Positions 22,690 to 35,465 are shown, counted from the stretch's first letter. The stretch is DNA of 64,000 nucleotides from Ignelater luminosus (GCA_011009095.1 VTPC01000454.1:1-64000); one strand, 5' to 3'. Notes: generated from the sequence alone by a model not told the origin. A program made the numbers and translations.

Positions 22690-24787
22690 AATAAAAATAG
22701 GAAAACGTCTTCTGAACGATGCGTGACTGTCTTGAAGAAGAGAGTTTCTTCAGCGTAAGTAGATAACCCCCATAGTTCCACATGTCACATCTTTTAGTTT
22801 TGCGTCGTGTCCAGTACTGTTTAGAGGTCAAATTAGTTGTGGTTAATTCGCGGTCTTCATGATTTGTTCCTTTTGAAGACCCTGTCACCTCAATAGGCTT
22901 TGGGTTAGTCTGCTTACAGGCCTTACAGGCACAAACATTCATCCTAGTATCTCTCCCTCTTCGCGGCTCAAAGAAAGTCTATACCTTGAGAAAGAAGTTA
23001 AACTACTGTCTTTAGGTTTTCTGCTCTTTGTATTCCTGCTTTGGTTGTGTTTAGGGAAAGTTTTCTGAGGAACTAAATTAATAGATTTGTGTGTAGAGGT
23101 GTGGTCCTGCAACATTCCATGTGTATACTACGAACATATTATGTCAACTAAAACAACTTTTACAATCAACGTGTATGTATTGCAGTGCTTTCTATGTCTT
23201 ACCACACCATCCCTAACACATCAGTTGGCAATCGTCGTCTCCTCAAGCTATCTCAGTTGATACGTCGCCGACTGCCAAACAAAAACGTACAACATGCTTC
23301 GATCGTTTCATCAACATTAATGCCGCTGCTTCTGACAAACACAACACTAGCAACAACCACTGAATGAACTACTGCTGCAGCCACGGCTATCTTAGATACT
23401 GTCGCTAATGTTAATATATATATATGTTAGTAGTCATCAGTCCCCTAAAGAACTGGAAAACAGCTTTGAAGATCTTCATCAGTACCTATATTACTCGTTC
23501 CACCTACTCTATCTTTACTCTATTTCTGTGATTAGAACTTATTGAAAGCTTGGATCCTGCGCTATAGAAAGTGAGTCATTAAAGTAATATTGCAGCGTTG
23601 TCAAGATGTGCAACTTTTTCAACGATTAATTAATTATTGAGTTTGTGTAACAAAATAGCTGAAAAATAAATATAAGAATGCAAAATAGTATTATTTATAC
23701 GATAACACTGCCCAAGCGATAATTAATTAAGGAAGTGTAGATTTATCCAGGTTGAAGAAAGTTTTAAGAGCACTGTAATAAACTACAGATTATCTGAGTT
23801 CTTTAAATGTCACAAGAAAGTTAAACAAGTCTTTCTGTAAAAAAAAAATAAAAGCGTTGTCCCAATGGCAATGCAATGTTCGACATCTTAATAATCCTTC
23901 CGAGATTTTACGTTCTGCTTCCAATTCTACAAATGCCAAATTGAGTACAGGTAAGCTGGTTGAAGTAAACCAATAGCGTGCCGCATCTCTGATGACATTA
24001 CTTGTAGAGAAAATTGTTCAATATAAATCGATGTTGCCTAATAATTGGGAAAGAATTGTTTTTATAAAGCTAGATTCAGATGTATAACGAGAATAGCAAG
24101 TAGTCTTTAGGTACTAAAGAATATAATTAAGGAAGCGCAGTGTCCTTCAATAACTCGTAACGATCACTTTTTGCGTCCGTCACATATTTAGTTGGTTAAC
24201 CTTTCTGTCTATGTAATCTAGAATCTTCTTTGTAGTATTTTTTCTCGTCACAGGGAATTTTTGTAAGCAGTTTTTTGTTTGAGGTTGCATAGATAGCGAT
24301 GATTATTTTTAATTAGTTTCTGTAAATTAATGATACGAGTTAACGGGTTGACAAATCTTAAGTTATTTCCTATTGCAAGCGGGAACCAGAGTATAAGTGA
24401 ATAAAACACAATAAATAAATAAACAAATAAAAGAAATCTTTGTTAATTTTCTTCTCCAATGGGAAATGTTAAATTTCAAGTCGGGGTAGTTCATTGGGGC
24501 AGTTTCGTTCAAATTTTGTCATTGGTTTGTTATTGGCCAACCGAGTTTGGTGTCGTCTCGTGAGTTCTCGCTTGGTCCTGAGAGGGTCATTCCTGCGTCA
24601 AGTACAGACAAAGACGTGGACTATCACTGGTCTTATAGCTAGAGGTAAGGTGAACCTTGCGAGGTGCGTAGTGTTGCTGAGTGAAAGAAGATCTTAGAAT
24701 TTTGTTTGAAGCCTCGACAGTCCGGGGGTTAGAGTTTACTTCTTGTGGGTAGCTGTTTATCCTAATGCGAGTGAATTTCGTATTTAG
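22690..24787. other. Intergenic region
   Basis: No family recognised. The open frame at 22,625-22,942 (minus) overlaps the RT remnant only at its end. A short (AT)n lies near 23,415. The segment 24,490-24,780 is less AT-rich and leads into the minisatellite, but I cannot assign it. Confidence 0.45.
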
Positions 24788-24912
24788 CTTCAAAGTAACC
24801 CCTCGTATGTAATCTTGAAAGCAACCCCGCCTCTGTAATCTTCAAAGCTACCCCGCATCTATAATCTTCAAATAACCCTCCATCTGTAATCTTTAAGTAC
24901 CCACACATCTTA
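24788..24912. repeat. Minisatellite, unit about 26 bp, about five copies
   Basis: Head-to-tail imperfect units resembling CTTCAAAGCAACCCCGCATC followed by TGTAAT. Units start at 24,788, 24,814, 24,840, 24,866 and about 24,891, the last ones more diverged. Confidence 0.85.
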
Positions 24913-26263
24913 TTATAATTCCGTACACATTGTAAATGCTAAGAATTTCTTCACGACCTTGGCATAACCACCTCTACGACTAATTATGTAAATTTAGAAT
25001 TACTTTATCTATCAGGAGTATCACTTCACATATGCTTATCTCATAAGAGTATATTAAATTTTTAATTGTTGGTTTTCTTTAAAAATTTAGGAAGACGTTA
25101 TGTCTTAAGAGGTTTTTTCTTGTCGAGATAATTTATGTTACAGCATAGTTATCTTCTGAACACAGGCCTGTGAATCATCGGAAAACCACCTCTTGGTAGG
25201 TTTGTTTTTTGTACTTCTTAATAGTGCGTTTCTTAAGTCTTTGTGTTTCTGCTAGATTGTTTAGCTATCTTATAGTTGATTGATGTTACAGTATTTTTCT
25301 GTAAATTAATTAATTTTTTATAAGTAATTATAGTGTTTTGTCAAGTCCTAAACTTGGCAAATTTGTTATAAATTCTTGGTACGACTAATTTATTATTAAG
25401 TTTGTTTTCATACTTTTGTATTTCAAGTTCTTTATGAAATTATACGAATTGTGCTAGCTGAGAAAGACTTTTTAAAATTTTTCTTAAAGTTTATTGTATT
25501 TGACACCTTGAGATAAAGTTTTTAATATTTATTCAATGCTTATATTTGATTATTATACTGAATGCTTACCACAATTTTCTTGTATTTATTTAATTCATTA
25601 AATTTTGTTTAAGATTTTTGATTTCAGTCTGTCGAGAAATCGTCAGGTCTTTGAGATTGTATACTATTTTATACTTATTTGATTTCTTGTGATTATATAA
25701 TTTGCACTGGCGCCTATTTTGATTTGGTTTATTTAAATATATGTATTAACTATTATTTGAGTTTTATTGTGATTATAACTTCCTTACCACACGCTCGAGG
25801 CCACCTTTTGAGTCTAGCCGGCCTAAGACCAAAAACAGATCTTACTTAATGTAAGTATTCTCGTAACGCAAGTTTATGTTACAAACTGCAACAAATAATA
25901 AACCAAAAAAAACACATGCGACGCATAGTGATGCATTTTTAGATTTTTATATAATAACTCAAAATCGTATTAATTTAAATTTAGTTTAAGCAGATCTTGC
26001 AAAACTGTAAATGTTGCCTACGATTAAAAAGCAACCTAAGCACAACTGAGATCGCCAAGTTTGCATCTCCAAGAAAGCAATCGTAATAGTAAACTTAAGA
26101 AATGTGTAAAGCGGATACTTCTGATAATATAACATAATTATGATGGCACTACCTTATGCAGGAATCAGACATTTTCTAAAAACGGTAAGTAGTTGTACCA
26201 TGAGTAACGTTTGATCGGATTAGGACAACTAGCTTGTGCTTTTATCAAATCTAAACAAGCTTA
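24913..26263. other. AT-rich intergenic region
   Basis: No gene recognised. It adjoins the truncated 3' end of the mariner at about 26,264 and contains no copy of the expected left TIR. Confidence 0.5.
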
Positions 26264-27523
26264 ACCTTTTTTTAGGCTCTTCGTTTTTTCGGAAATTTTT
26301 TTTTTATTTTTTAACATAGTCTCCTTGTAACTCTTTTCCCAGCGATGCTCCCAAATCTGTAACCCGTCCAAATAGTACTCGGCATTTTTCTCTGCAAAAT
26401 AATTGTTCACGAAGGTGATTGCCTCTTCATTTGACGAAAATCTTTGTCCTTCGAGCAATTTTTAGATGAGGGAACAAAAAGAAGTCGCTTGGGACTAGAT
26501 CTGGTGAGTAAGGCGGATGGTCAAGCAGTTCATACCGTAATTCGTGGATTTTCGCCATGGCAACCGCTGAGGTGTGAGACGGTGCGTTGTCTTGGTGAAA
26601 CAGGATTTTCTTTTTCTGCAAATGTGGCCGTTTTTTCGCAAGTTCTGCCTTCAGCTTGTCAAGTAATGATGCATAGTATGCTCCTGTAATGGTTTTTCCT
26701 TTTTGAAGATAATCGATTAAAATAACTCCATGACTATCCCAAAAAACAGTCGCCATCACTTTTTCAGCCGAAAAAACAGTTTTTGCTTTTTTTGGAGCCG
26801 GTTCCCCCTTTGCAGTCCACTGTTTGGACTGTATTTTTGTTTCGGACGTATAATGGTGTATCCAAGTTTCACTACAGTAATTAATCGGCGTCAAAACTCG
26901 GATTTATTTCGCCTAAACTGCGCCAAAAGAGCGTTGGAAATATTCATTCGAACACGTTTTTGGTCTAACGTGAGCAAACGCGGCACCCAACGCGCGGACG
27001 GCTTTCTCATGCCTAAATATTGATTTAGTATGTGACAAACACGTTCTTTTGACATGTTCATAACCTCTGCTATCTCTCTCACTTTAATTCGGCGGTCGTC
27101 TAGCACCATTTGGTGAACTTTGGCGATGTTTTCGTGGGTAGTTGCAGTTTTTGGACGTCCCGAACGTTCATCGTCTCCCAAGCTCTTACGGCCACGTTTA
27201 AATTCAGCAGCCCAAAATTTCACTGTGGTAAATGATGGTGCAGAGTCCCCATACACAGAATCCAACTCATCTTTTATTTGCGAAGGCGTATTGCCTTTCA
27301 AAAACAAATATTTAATGACAGCTCGATACTCGATTTTGTCCATTTTCACAAAAAAACTCACATCAACTCACTCAAACGACTGTTACATAAAAACTGCGCG
27401 TCCAAAATGGCTGAAACTTTGGTGAGTAACTGTCAACAGATGAACAACGAAATTCAGTAGCTTTTATTTACGAGTGCTGCCATCTTCACGTTGAGGTCGG
27501 AAACTTTTCAGACCACCCTCGTA
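26264..27523 (-). mobile_element. Irritans-type mariner, left TIR missing
   Basis: The right terminus is intact: AGGTCGGAAACTTTTCAGAC onward to the TA at 27,522-27,523. The transposase lies on the minus strand. Past the transposase stop (about 26,304) a short 3' UTR continues to about 26,264 but no left TIR follows. The only matching terminus in the window is at 20,648. A (TATAG)4 run starts at the TA target site. Confidence 0.85.
26304..27361 (-). pseudogene. Irritans-subfamily mariner transposase, multiply frameshifted
   Basis: The ORF from 27,361 includes the likely start 'MDKIEYRAVIKYLFLKG' (27,343). 'FKRGRKSLGDDERSGRPKT' and 'WVPRLLTLDQKRVR' belong to the N-terminal HTH region. The frame ends at a TGA (26,891-26,893) after 'NKSEF'. 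A one-base loss near 26,872 converts the expected 'VDETW' to a frameshifted 'VKLGY', destroying the first catalytic Asp. The next frame carries 'HHYTSETKIQSKQW', 'LFHQDNAPSHTS' (second Asp) and 'PPYSPDLVPSDFFLF' (third Asp). A second shift near 26,460 leads to 'LEGQRFSSNEEAIT', and a third near 26,330 separates 'WEHRWEK' from the terminal 'QGDYVKK'. The protein is clearly dead. Confidence 0.92.
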
Positions 27524-27541
27524 TAGTATAGTATAGTATAG
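27522..27541. repeat. (TATAG)4 pentanucleotide repeat at mariner target site
   Basis: Four perfect TATAG units beginning at the TA that flanks the mariner right end. Confidence 0.9.
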
Positions 27542-30500
27542 AAGTTGTAGAATAGACTAAGAAGAGACTCAATCAGCGTGTCTAATATCCGGTAGAGTAG
27601 GAACAGTTTCAGAACAACACGCTCACCAATGTAAAAGAAATGGCTCCCTGTGCTATTCTGAAACTGTTTCTATTCTAATATAACGAATTTTTGGGCAAAA
27701 TATCTGTTCTCGAGAGAACAATAGTTAGAATCAAAACAAGCATTTCTACGCATTCTGTGTATCATTCAGATCCAACATCTTCTAAATAGAAGAGCGTTCT
27801 TCTTTTCAAAACTTGAATGCAAACCAAAATATGTCTTATATAGGGGTGCAGAGCTTTAGCAAAATATGCACATTGTAGTATTTTCTCGTACAATAATCCT
27901 TGATGTAGTTTGTCGAATAATCAATATCAGATGCTGCAGACCTGCACTCTAAAGATATCTTTAAGCAAAGACTTTAAAAGTAGAGAAAACATAGAGAGCC
28001 AATTTATAGATGGTTAATCATCAATCAATATATTTCCTCCAGCTATTTTTATTTTTTGATACAAACTTAATTTATAAGCACGGAGACGGTAAATGGTTGA
28101 AATAATTTGTTTGCAAATTAAAATTACGCAGCTATATAAACCTATTGCAGCTCCTTAAGATACTTTTCGACCAGGACAGAAGATTTCTCAAAATATCTGC
28201 AAAGTGTAAAAAAGATTTGAAAGTTGCACGCCATACAGTTTTCGCCACGCATAGTTCTGGATTGATAAGATGCTATTCAAATGCTTCATTTCAATGTTTA
28301 ACCTGTAACCATGTTATTGATTCTACAAATGGAGACTGCAAAGAATTACAGGACACTCTTTATTTGTTGGACCTTGATGATGATAAATTTTAAAACTGGA
28401 TGTGGGTAGACCATGAACGACATAATAATATTTAAAATACAGAAAAAAGAATTATCTGTATAGTTGTAAGCAGAGCTCGAAACAGCTAATAAGTAAGTAT
28501 CATAAAGCATCGTGCATGTGAAAAGGTGATTATATTTAGCACACTTACATTACAATTTCTTGATGATATTGGAAACAGGTTCTTATGCAAATCTAATGGA
28601 AATACATCTTTTTAACAAAAATTTTATTTTACGACAATTTTATCATTTCAAATAAAAATTTTCAAAATAAAATATTGTGTAACACTAATAAAGTGTAATG
28701 TTAACAGGAAACTTCATGAAATTCAAAGGAAAAAAATAGTTTTCAGCTCTTTTCGTCTGTAGCTCAATCTACTAATCTTTTCTCGCCATTTCACTCGAAA
28801 ACAAATACACAACAATAAATGAGGGAAATATATTTCTGCGAACATATTATTATTATCATTGCTTAGGACTTTCTCCTTCCTCCTACTATAGTCATCTTCT
28901 AACATTTATTATCGTTCAACCCTAAGAATTAATTTCAAGATCATCCCCTTTAAAAGTGTCCACGCCACAACGAGCAACATAGGCCGCCTGCAGAGAAAAG
29001 AAATATCGCCTCGTAGTGCTAACAACTGGGTCTTAACTACAACCCCTTGCTGCTTCATTACTTCTTTATCCACTGAAACATGTCGATTCTTGCCTTAAAA
29101 AGTTGCTATAAAACTATAATAAATAAATTGAATAATGAAGTTAAGCCGAAAAAACAAAATATAGAAGAATATAATATAAAAAAGTTAATTTTAAATAATT
29201 GAAAGTGTGAGTACAGTCAATTTGTTTAAATTCGCCATGGTTTCCGATAACCTGTTTTAAAATCGTAAAGTCTATAAGTGAATGACTTGAGTGACTCGTA
29301 TATTGATGCACATAAAAAGAGGAGACGGTTAGAAGAATTGGCACGTTCTATGTTTCTTGTTAATTTTTAGATTTCAGAGAAAAAATTTCTTAGTGTTTTA
29401 ATTTTAATAAAAGAAAAAATAATGACATTTATAATCAATACCGTAGATAAATTTCAATTAAATTGACTTGAAATCTTAAAAACGATTTTTAAAATTTTGA
29501 AGATAATTTGAAATTTTAGTTTTTGTCATCGCCTGTAACTATATTCCTGTTATATAATTAGTAATTTGTGTAATAAAACGAGTAACGGTCAAGCGGATAG
29601 AGAGAGATACGAAGGACATAAATCCGAGTTTCTTACATTCGGAGATAACGTTTATTAATTAAATTTTCTTGCTTCCACTGCCCTCTTGTGGTTTATGCTA
29701 TAATTTACACACGGACAATCGCAGACAAATTTACTATAGTCCTTATCAGTGGGGGGTAAACAGTTATTAAATACAGTGCAGTAGGGAATACTACTACGAA
29801 CAGATGATGTATAAGTTCTATGAATAGTACAACCGAATCATAATTCATAAATATCATTTTGCATGAATAATAATGCAAAAAATTTTGCCCGTTAGTGAAT
29901 GAACACTCATAAATAGAAATGGCATTCTTAAGAATGCTGAATGGAATTTTACAATATTCGTTTCGCAACATATAATTAAAATGATGTAGGTAAATTTTTC
30001 CGTTTTCAAAACATTTAATATTATTTACGTATGTATAAAAACACGTTCCTTCCTGGTTGCTTTAAAGAATAAAAGCAAATCAAACTTGGACAAGGAACAA
30101 TAACTATGACCATGAAATATTAATACAAAAATTTATTAACTACAAATGTATCCAAAATCCATATAGCCCCACAGACCTCATCAGGGCTTTAGGTAATTTT
30201 GTAATACATTGTTGTAGAAAACGATAATATATTAATAAGTATTAATAGTGAAAACGTACGTACTATAAAACTAAAAGTCGAATAGCTAAATTCATATAAC
30301 TAATAATTATTCTAAATTTACTGTCTTCTTAGGTTACGAAATGGCAATAGCGTAACCATAGCCGGCGTTAAGAAGGAGGCCAGATTCGTTATAATATAAT
30401 GTTTTGCATTTATAATTATTTCTTTCTTTTCTATAATCTACAATGAAATTATGTACTTGCCTGGTATGGTTTTTCTTAACACTTACAAATTTGCAAATAA

Positions 30501-30985
30501 GCATTGCAAAGTTTTAACAGCAATAACTGATAAGAAATACAAACTGAGAGATATCGAGTTCAGACCCTGGTGGCCCTATCTAAATAAAGCAAACTAGGGT
30601 CGGCAACTTTCATAGTCTTCTGAACATCGAAGGCGGGTATATGTAAATCTATTTCCATGAAATAGAAAAACAAATTTTTGGCAGTTCGTATCAACAGTAA
30701 TTTACCATACTGATGATAAGGTGCCGAAATATAAAACATCCTATATGGAACAAAATATATCTTTTCTTTCATGAAGAAACCAAGACACTTTCAGCAGCTT
30801 TACAAGAAAAGCTTTTGGATAATGAAACAAAAAATAAATAAAGAAATCTCATTTTTAATACAGAAAAGTAAGGGGCAGTGAAATATAGCAAATCAGAACA
30901 CAAGAAGTTGAAACAATAATTTTTCTATGACTATGGAAGAATGACAACATTTCTAAAAAGTTGTCGAATTCGGAATTATGCCATT
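27542..30985. other. AT-rich intergenic region
   Basis: About 3.4 kb with no recognised gene. The plus-strand open frame at 28,145-28,393 has five cysteines ('FQCLTCNHVIDSTNGDC') and looks mildly protein-like, but I cannot place it. Other open frames are short and A/T-driven. Confidence 0.45.
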
Positions 30986-30989
30986 CTGA

Positions 30990-33600
30990 TAAATCGTGAT
31001 GGAGGTGCTGAGGCTGATTGAGTCGAGTTTTGTTATTTCGTCTGGATCTTTTCTCTCCATCTTCTTGTATCCTGTGTTTGTTGTTTTATATCTTTCCATG
31101 GAATGTTTCTTTTTGTAGCTTCTTCTTTGATATTGTCATTCCATATTCTTCTAGGTCTTCCCTTTGTAATTTTAACCGACACTCGCGTTTCGCACACTTT
31201 CTTTATAAGTCTATCGTCTGACATACGGCACACGTGACCGAACCATCTTAACTGGCTCTTCACTATTTTTTTACTGACATGACTTAGTTTAAGGTTTTGT
31301 CTAAAAGTATTGTTTCTTATTCTGTCTCTCTTATTAGTCTTGTTGTTTATTCTTCTTACAAATCTCATTTCCATTGCGTTTAATCTTGCCTTATCTTGTT
31401 CAGTTAGTGTCCAGGTTTCGCTGCTATATGTTATTGTTGGTTTCACTACTTTTTTTAGTACTTATACTGTTAAAAAATCTTCCCGTTGTTCCTAGTCCAT
31501 CATTTATTTCTTTATCGATTTTACCCTTTCAATCTATCACCGAACCTAAGTATTTAGAACTTCCTACTTGTTCAATTTGTCTCCCTCTTATCTGTATTCT
31601 GTTTCTTGTTTTCTGCAGATATTATTATGCTTGAAACCGCATTGTGAGTCCTCTAGAGTACTTTCGGTTTCTTCTCTTATTCTTTCTTCAACTATTCTCG
31701 CAAGTTCTTTTCCTGGGATACTCGAGAGTTATTTCTTTGTAATTGTTACAACTTCTCTTATCACCTTTTTAGTAATATTGGTAATATTATACACTTATTC
31801 TATTCTATCGGTATTTTCATGTCTATGACTATTTCGTTTATTAGTTTTGTTAACTGTTTAAGTCCTTCTTCGCCCATGAATTTTAACTTTTCGGTAGTTA
31901 TGTTGTCACTTTCTCCTGCTTTATTTAGTTTTAATTTTTGTATTGCCTGCAATAGCTCTTCCTGAGTTATGATTTCTATATCTTCTTCGTCATCGGTTTC
32001 TGTGAGTTCTTCTGTCATAGGAATTTCTTCTTCTGTTAGTTTTTTAAAGTGTACCTTCCATCTTTCCATTATCTTGTCTTCGTCAGTGATTATTCTGCCT
32101 TCTTTATCCTTTATATTCACCGGCTTGTGTTCTTTTTTCTTTCTCAGTTGTTTTAGTGTTCCATAAAATATTTTTTGGCTTTCTCTGAAATTTCTTGTCA
32201 TTTTCGCACTAAATTTATTCTATGATTTTTGTTTCGCTTCTCTAATTACTGGTTTAACTTTTCCTCTTATTTTATTATATTTCTCATAATCTCTATTGCT
32301 GTTTGTCCTAAGATATTTTACCCAGCTTTATTTTGTATTTTTAACTATCTCTTTTACTTCTATATTCCACCATTCCGTTCTTTTCATATCTTTATTAGAT
32401 ATTTTCGTTACTCCGCATGTTTCTTTCGCCGCATCTAGTATTATATTTTTAAATTCTGACCATTTCTCTTCAACACCTTTTTTTCTTGTCGTTGATTATA
32501 TGTCGTCTCTATTATCTCCTAATATTTCTTTTTAAGATTCTCTTTTTTAATTTATAGCTCTTTATTTTTTCACTTGTTTTTTTTTCTTTTATCAATCTTT
32601 TTAATCTTCCGATTTATTAAATCCATTTTTACCAAGTAGTGGTCACTCCCAACATCTGCGTTTCGTGTAACTTTTACATCCTTTATGTTTTTCCACTCTT
32701 GTCTTCTCACTAAAAAGTAGTCTAATATTGGTCGTTCATTTCTGCTTTGTACTTTCCTAGTAAATTTATATATTTCTTTGCATCTAAACTTTGTATTCGT
32801 TATTATAAGGTCGTTTTCTATCCACATTTCTATGATTCTTATGCCATTATTATTTCTGGCTTCTTCTCTTTTTTTCCATATATTCTTCAATATCTTAATT
32901 ATTATTCTTCACCCTTCCAGTCAGATCTCTCATAATTATTAAATTTTCTTCCCCTTGATTGATTGTTTTCTGTAATTCTTCATAGAATTTGTCTTTTTCT
33001 TTTTTTCTTGCGTCTTTATTTATTCCATATACGATTATTCTTGTCCATATTTTTTCATTTAGTAATTTTATTTCAACTTTCATTATTCGCTCGTTGATAT
33101 AATTTTCTTCAACTACGTCTTCTAGCTTATTTGGTTCTATTATTATTCCTACTTTTTTTTGCAGCTACGCCCAGAATAATCAGTATCCTTGATGTATTTT
33201 CCATTCCCTTTCCTTTCTTTTTTGTTTTTGTGATTCCCATAATTTCTATTTTATGTTCAATCGCTTCTTCTATTATTTCTTCTTCCTTTCCTCTCAGGTT
33301 TCTTACGTTTCATGTACTAACTCTTTTATACTCTAGTTTGGCTTTTTCACCAGATTCATAGGTTTCTTTTTCTATTCATTTGTTTTTGGTTTTATCTTTT
33401 TCTGTTTGTTGTTGTTTTTTAGCTTTTTTGGTTCTTCTTTTTTCTTTCATGCTAATATTCTTCACTTTCTCAATTTCTGATCTTATAGCGTCTTGTTTTT
33501 TTTGTATTAATTTATTTTCGTTTTGTTTCCATTTGCATTTCTGTATTTCTTGCTTTTTTCATTTTTGTTTGTGACAGCAAATACCACACCAGTTATTAAT
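30990..33600 (-). mobile_element. RTE-like non-LTR retrotransposon, near full length but internally deleted
   Basis: Minus-strand element with, in order: a charged 5' segment (33,600-33,340), an endonuclease domain, RT fingers, an RT thumb and a C-terminal tail ending near 31,033. The strand is strongly T-rich as read on plus, giving many spurious plus-strand ORFs rich in Ser, Phe and Leu. The clade is inferred from endonuclease and C-terminal motifs. Confidence 0.75.
31033..33370 (-). pseudogene. RTE-like endonuclease/RT ORF with RT core deleted
   Basis: The endonuclease begins near 33,320 with 'NVRNLRGKEEEI' (the expected GTWNVR start has a stop) and continues 'HKIEIMGITKTKKKGKGM', 'WTRIIVYGINKDARKKEK', 'RNERPILDYFLV' and 'NADVGSDHYLVKM' (the GSDH catalytic motif, about 32,650). 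RT fingers follow: 'FRESQKIFYGTLKQLRKK', 'LLQAIQKLKLNKAGESDNIT' (about 31,960-31,900) and 'SIPGKELARIVEERI'. At about 31,630 the reading jumps from the 'QCGF' block directly to 'GSSKYLGSVIDRKGKIDKE', so the whole YADD-containing palm (several hundred bases) is missing. The tail 'QLRWFGHVCRMSDDRLIKK' and 'KGRPRRIWNDNIKEEA' is intact. It cannot be an active polymerase. Confidence 0.82.
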
Positions 33601-33683
33601 CTTCAGATTTATTTTATTATTCTTTATTATGAACATGATCAGTTATATAATTTGTACAATTATTGAATGTAAAATTTATTAAC

Positions 33684-33960
33684 TTATGTTTTGGTAAATA
33701 AGGATGTTTGTTTGAGCAGTCCATCTGCAATCTTAGTAATCTCGCTGCCTTTGCTAGCTACTTCAGCTTCTTCGGTAGATCGCCAACTATCGTGACGTTT
33801 CAGGGTTGTAATGTTGTTTTCTGCATCTACCACAATAGTCGTTGAAGACCGCCGCGCCGAAATCAATGCCCGATAGATATATTTATTACAACTTGCTTTG
33901 CCATATTCCCACAATTATTTATTCCCATAACCTGCCTAGTGCATTTTGTCCTTTTAAAAA
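33684..33960 (-). pseudogene. Possible FLYWCH-type zinc-finger fragment
   Basis: Minus strand. After a stop, 'LWEYGKASCNKYIYRAL', 'ARRSSTTIVVDAENNITTL' and 'EEAEVASKGSEITKIADGLL' follow the spacing of insect FLYWCH zinc-finger genes (W..C......C+A+ ... H.H, then a helical linker). Key positions appear substituted (Tyr in place of Cys, no clear His-x-His). I am unsure; it may be an exon remnant or an unrelated ORF. Confidence 0.3.
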
Positions 33961-34482
33961 TTCAGAAATAAATTTGCTGTCATTATATTGTGTGGTCTAA
34001 GTTCAACTACGTTTTAAAAATATCGTAAAATTGTTCAGTTATTGTAAACTGACGAGAAGTTTTGGTTTACTGTCAGGCACATTTATTGAAACCGTCTGGC
34101 GTATGTATAATATATGCACTCATATTTTATTTGCCACAGTTCTACTTTTCTGCGTGCTTCCATTATCCTTTTATTGCCCAAGTATGTTTTAAACTGAAAT
34201 ATTAAAAAGTTTTGTATTAATTATGTACCTTCAGAGGTCAATAAACACAGAAAACATACTTTGAATTTTTGAAAAGGTTTCGTTCACTCCATAACAATAC
34301 GTCACGTATTGGTTCCGTCAGGAAATATTTCAATAAAATTTATTGTTTATTTTTAATCATTGGAACAAATATGCTACAAAGAATAGACACTGTTTCTTAC
34401 AAAAATAGGCATTTTGTATTTTCACAGAAAGACCAATATTATGATGCAGCACAAAGCAGTGAACATTTTTATATTCACATGG
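33961..34482. other. AT-rich spacer
   Basis: Nothing recognised between the FLYWCH-like fragment and the gap. Confidence 0.5.
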
Positions 34483-34882
34483 NNNNNNNNNNNNNNNNNN
34501 NNNNNNNNNNNNNNNNNNNNNNNNNNNNNNNNNNNNNNNNNNNNNNNNNNNNNNNNNNNNNNNNNNNNNNNNNNNNNNNNNNNNNNNNNNNNNNNNNNNN
34601 NNNNNNNNNNNNNNNNNNNNNNNNNNNNNNNNNNNNNNNNNNNNNNNNNNNNNNNNNNNNNNNNNNNNNNNNNNNNNNNNNNNNNNNNNNNNNNNNNNNN
34701 NNNNNNNNNNNNNNNNNNNNNNNNNNNNNNNNNNNNNNNNNNNNNNNNNNNNNNNNNNNNNNNNNNNNNNNNNNNNNNNNNNNNNNNNNNNNNNNNNNNN
34801 NNNNNNNNNNNNNNNNNNNNNNNNNNNNNNNNNNNNNNNNNNNNNNNNNNNNNNNNNNNNNNNNNNNNNNNNNNNNNNNNNN
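34483..34882. other. Assembly gap, 400 N
   Basis: Exactly 400 N, identical in size to the first gap. Open frames through it are artefacts. Confidence 0.98.
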
Positions 34883-35059
34883 TTTGATGGGTTTTTAAAT
34901 TATATTACTTCATTGTATTGTATTTATTTAAAAAGTATTATACTCTCATCAACGTTTAGCTTTCTTGTACCATGATAACATATGCCAAAGTTTTGATTTA
35001 GGGAGTTTATCATTGGACGAAGTTTATATGCTTTATCTTTATTGTATTATTGTATTATT

Positions 35060-35465
35060 TATTATAGGCGAACATTTAGATCTTCTGGTGTACTCATGAA
35101 TAAAGAAGTGTATGCCTGCTTCGTGACCTATGAAAAGGCTTTTGATAAGGTACGCCATAACAAACTAATAGAACTGTTAAAAATCAAGGGAATTGACGCG
35201 AATGATAGAACAATAATAGAAAACTTATACTTCTATTAATCAGCCAATATAGAACTGGAAGGAAAAATCTCAGAAAATTTAGATATAAAAAGAGGCGTAC
35301 GGCAGGGATGCATATTGTCACCGTTACTATTCAATCTCTACTCGATCCAATCATGACAGAAGCCCTGAACAACGAAGAGGCAGGAATAGTAGTAAACGGA
35401 AATACAATTAATAACATTAGATATGCTGACAACACTGTATTCTTGGCAGAAAACTTAAATAATTA
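35060..35465 (+). pseudogene. Non-LTR retrotransposon RT palm fragment
   Basis: Plus strand: 'NKEVYACFVTYEKAFDKV' (35,099-35,152), 'LIELLKIKGIDANDRTIIEN', a stop, 'ANIELEGKISENLDIKRGV' then 'RQGCILSPLLFNLYS' and, after a frameshift, 'EALNNEEAGIVVNGN' and 'RYADNTVFLAENLNN' (about 35,420-35,465). The catalytic box is YADN, so the second Asp is lost. It is truncated on both sides and resembles the insect endonuclease-RT family. Confidence 0.85.

Noticed and set aside
31018..33574. Many plus-strand ORFs rich in Phe, Ser and Leu, resembling membrane proteins
   Set aside because: They are the antisense of a lysine/glutamate-rich minus-strand retrotransposon ORF with recognisable endonuclease and RT motifs.
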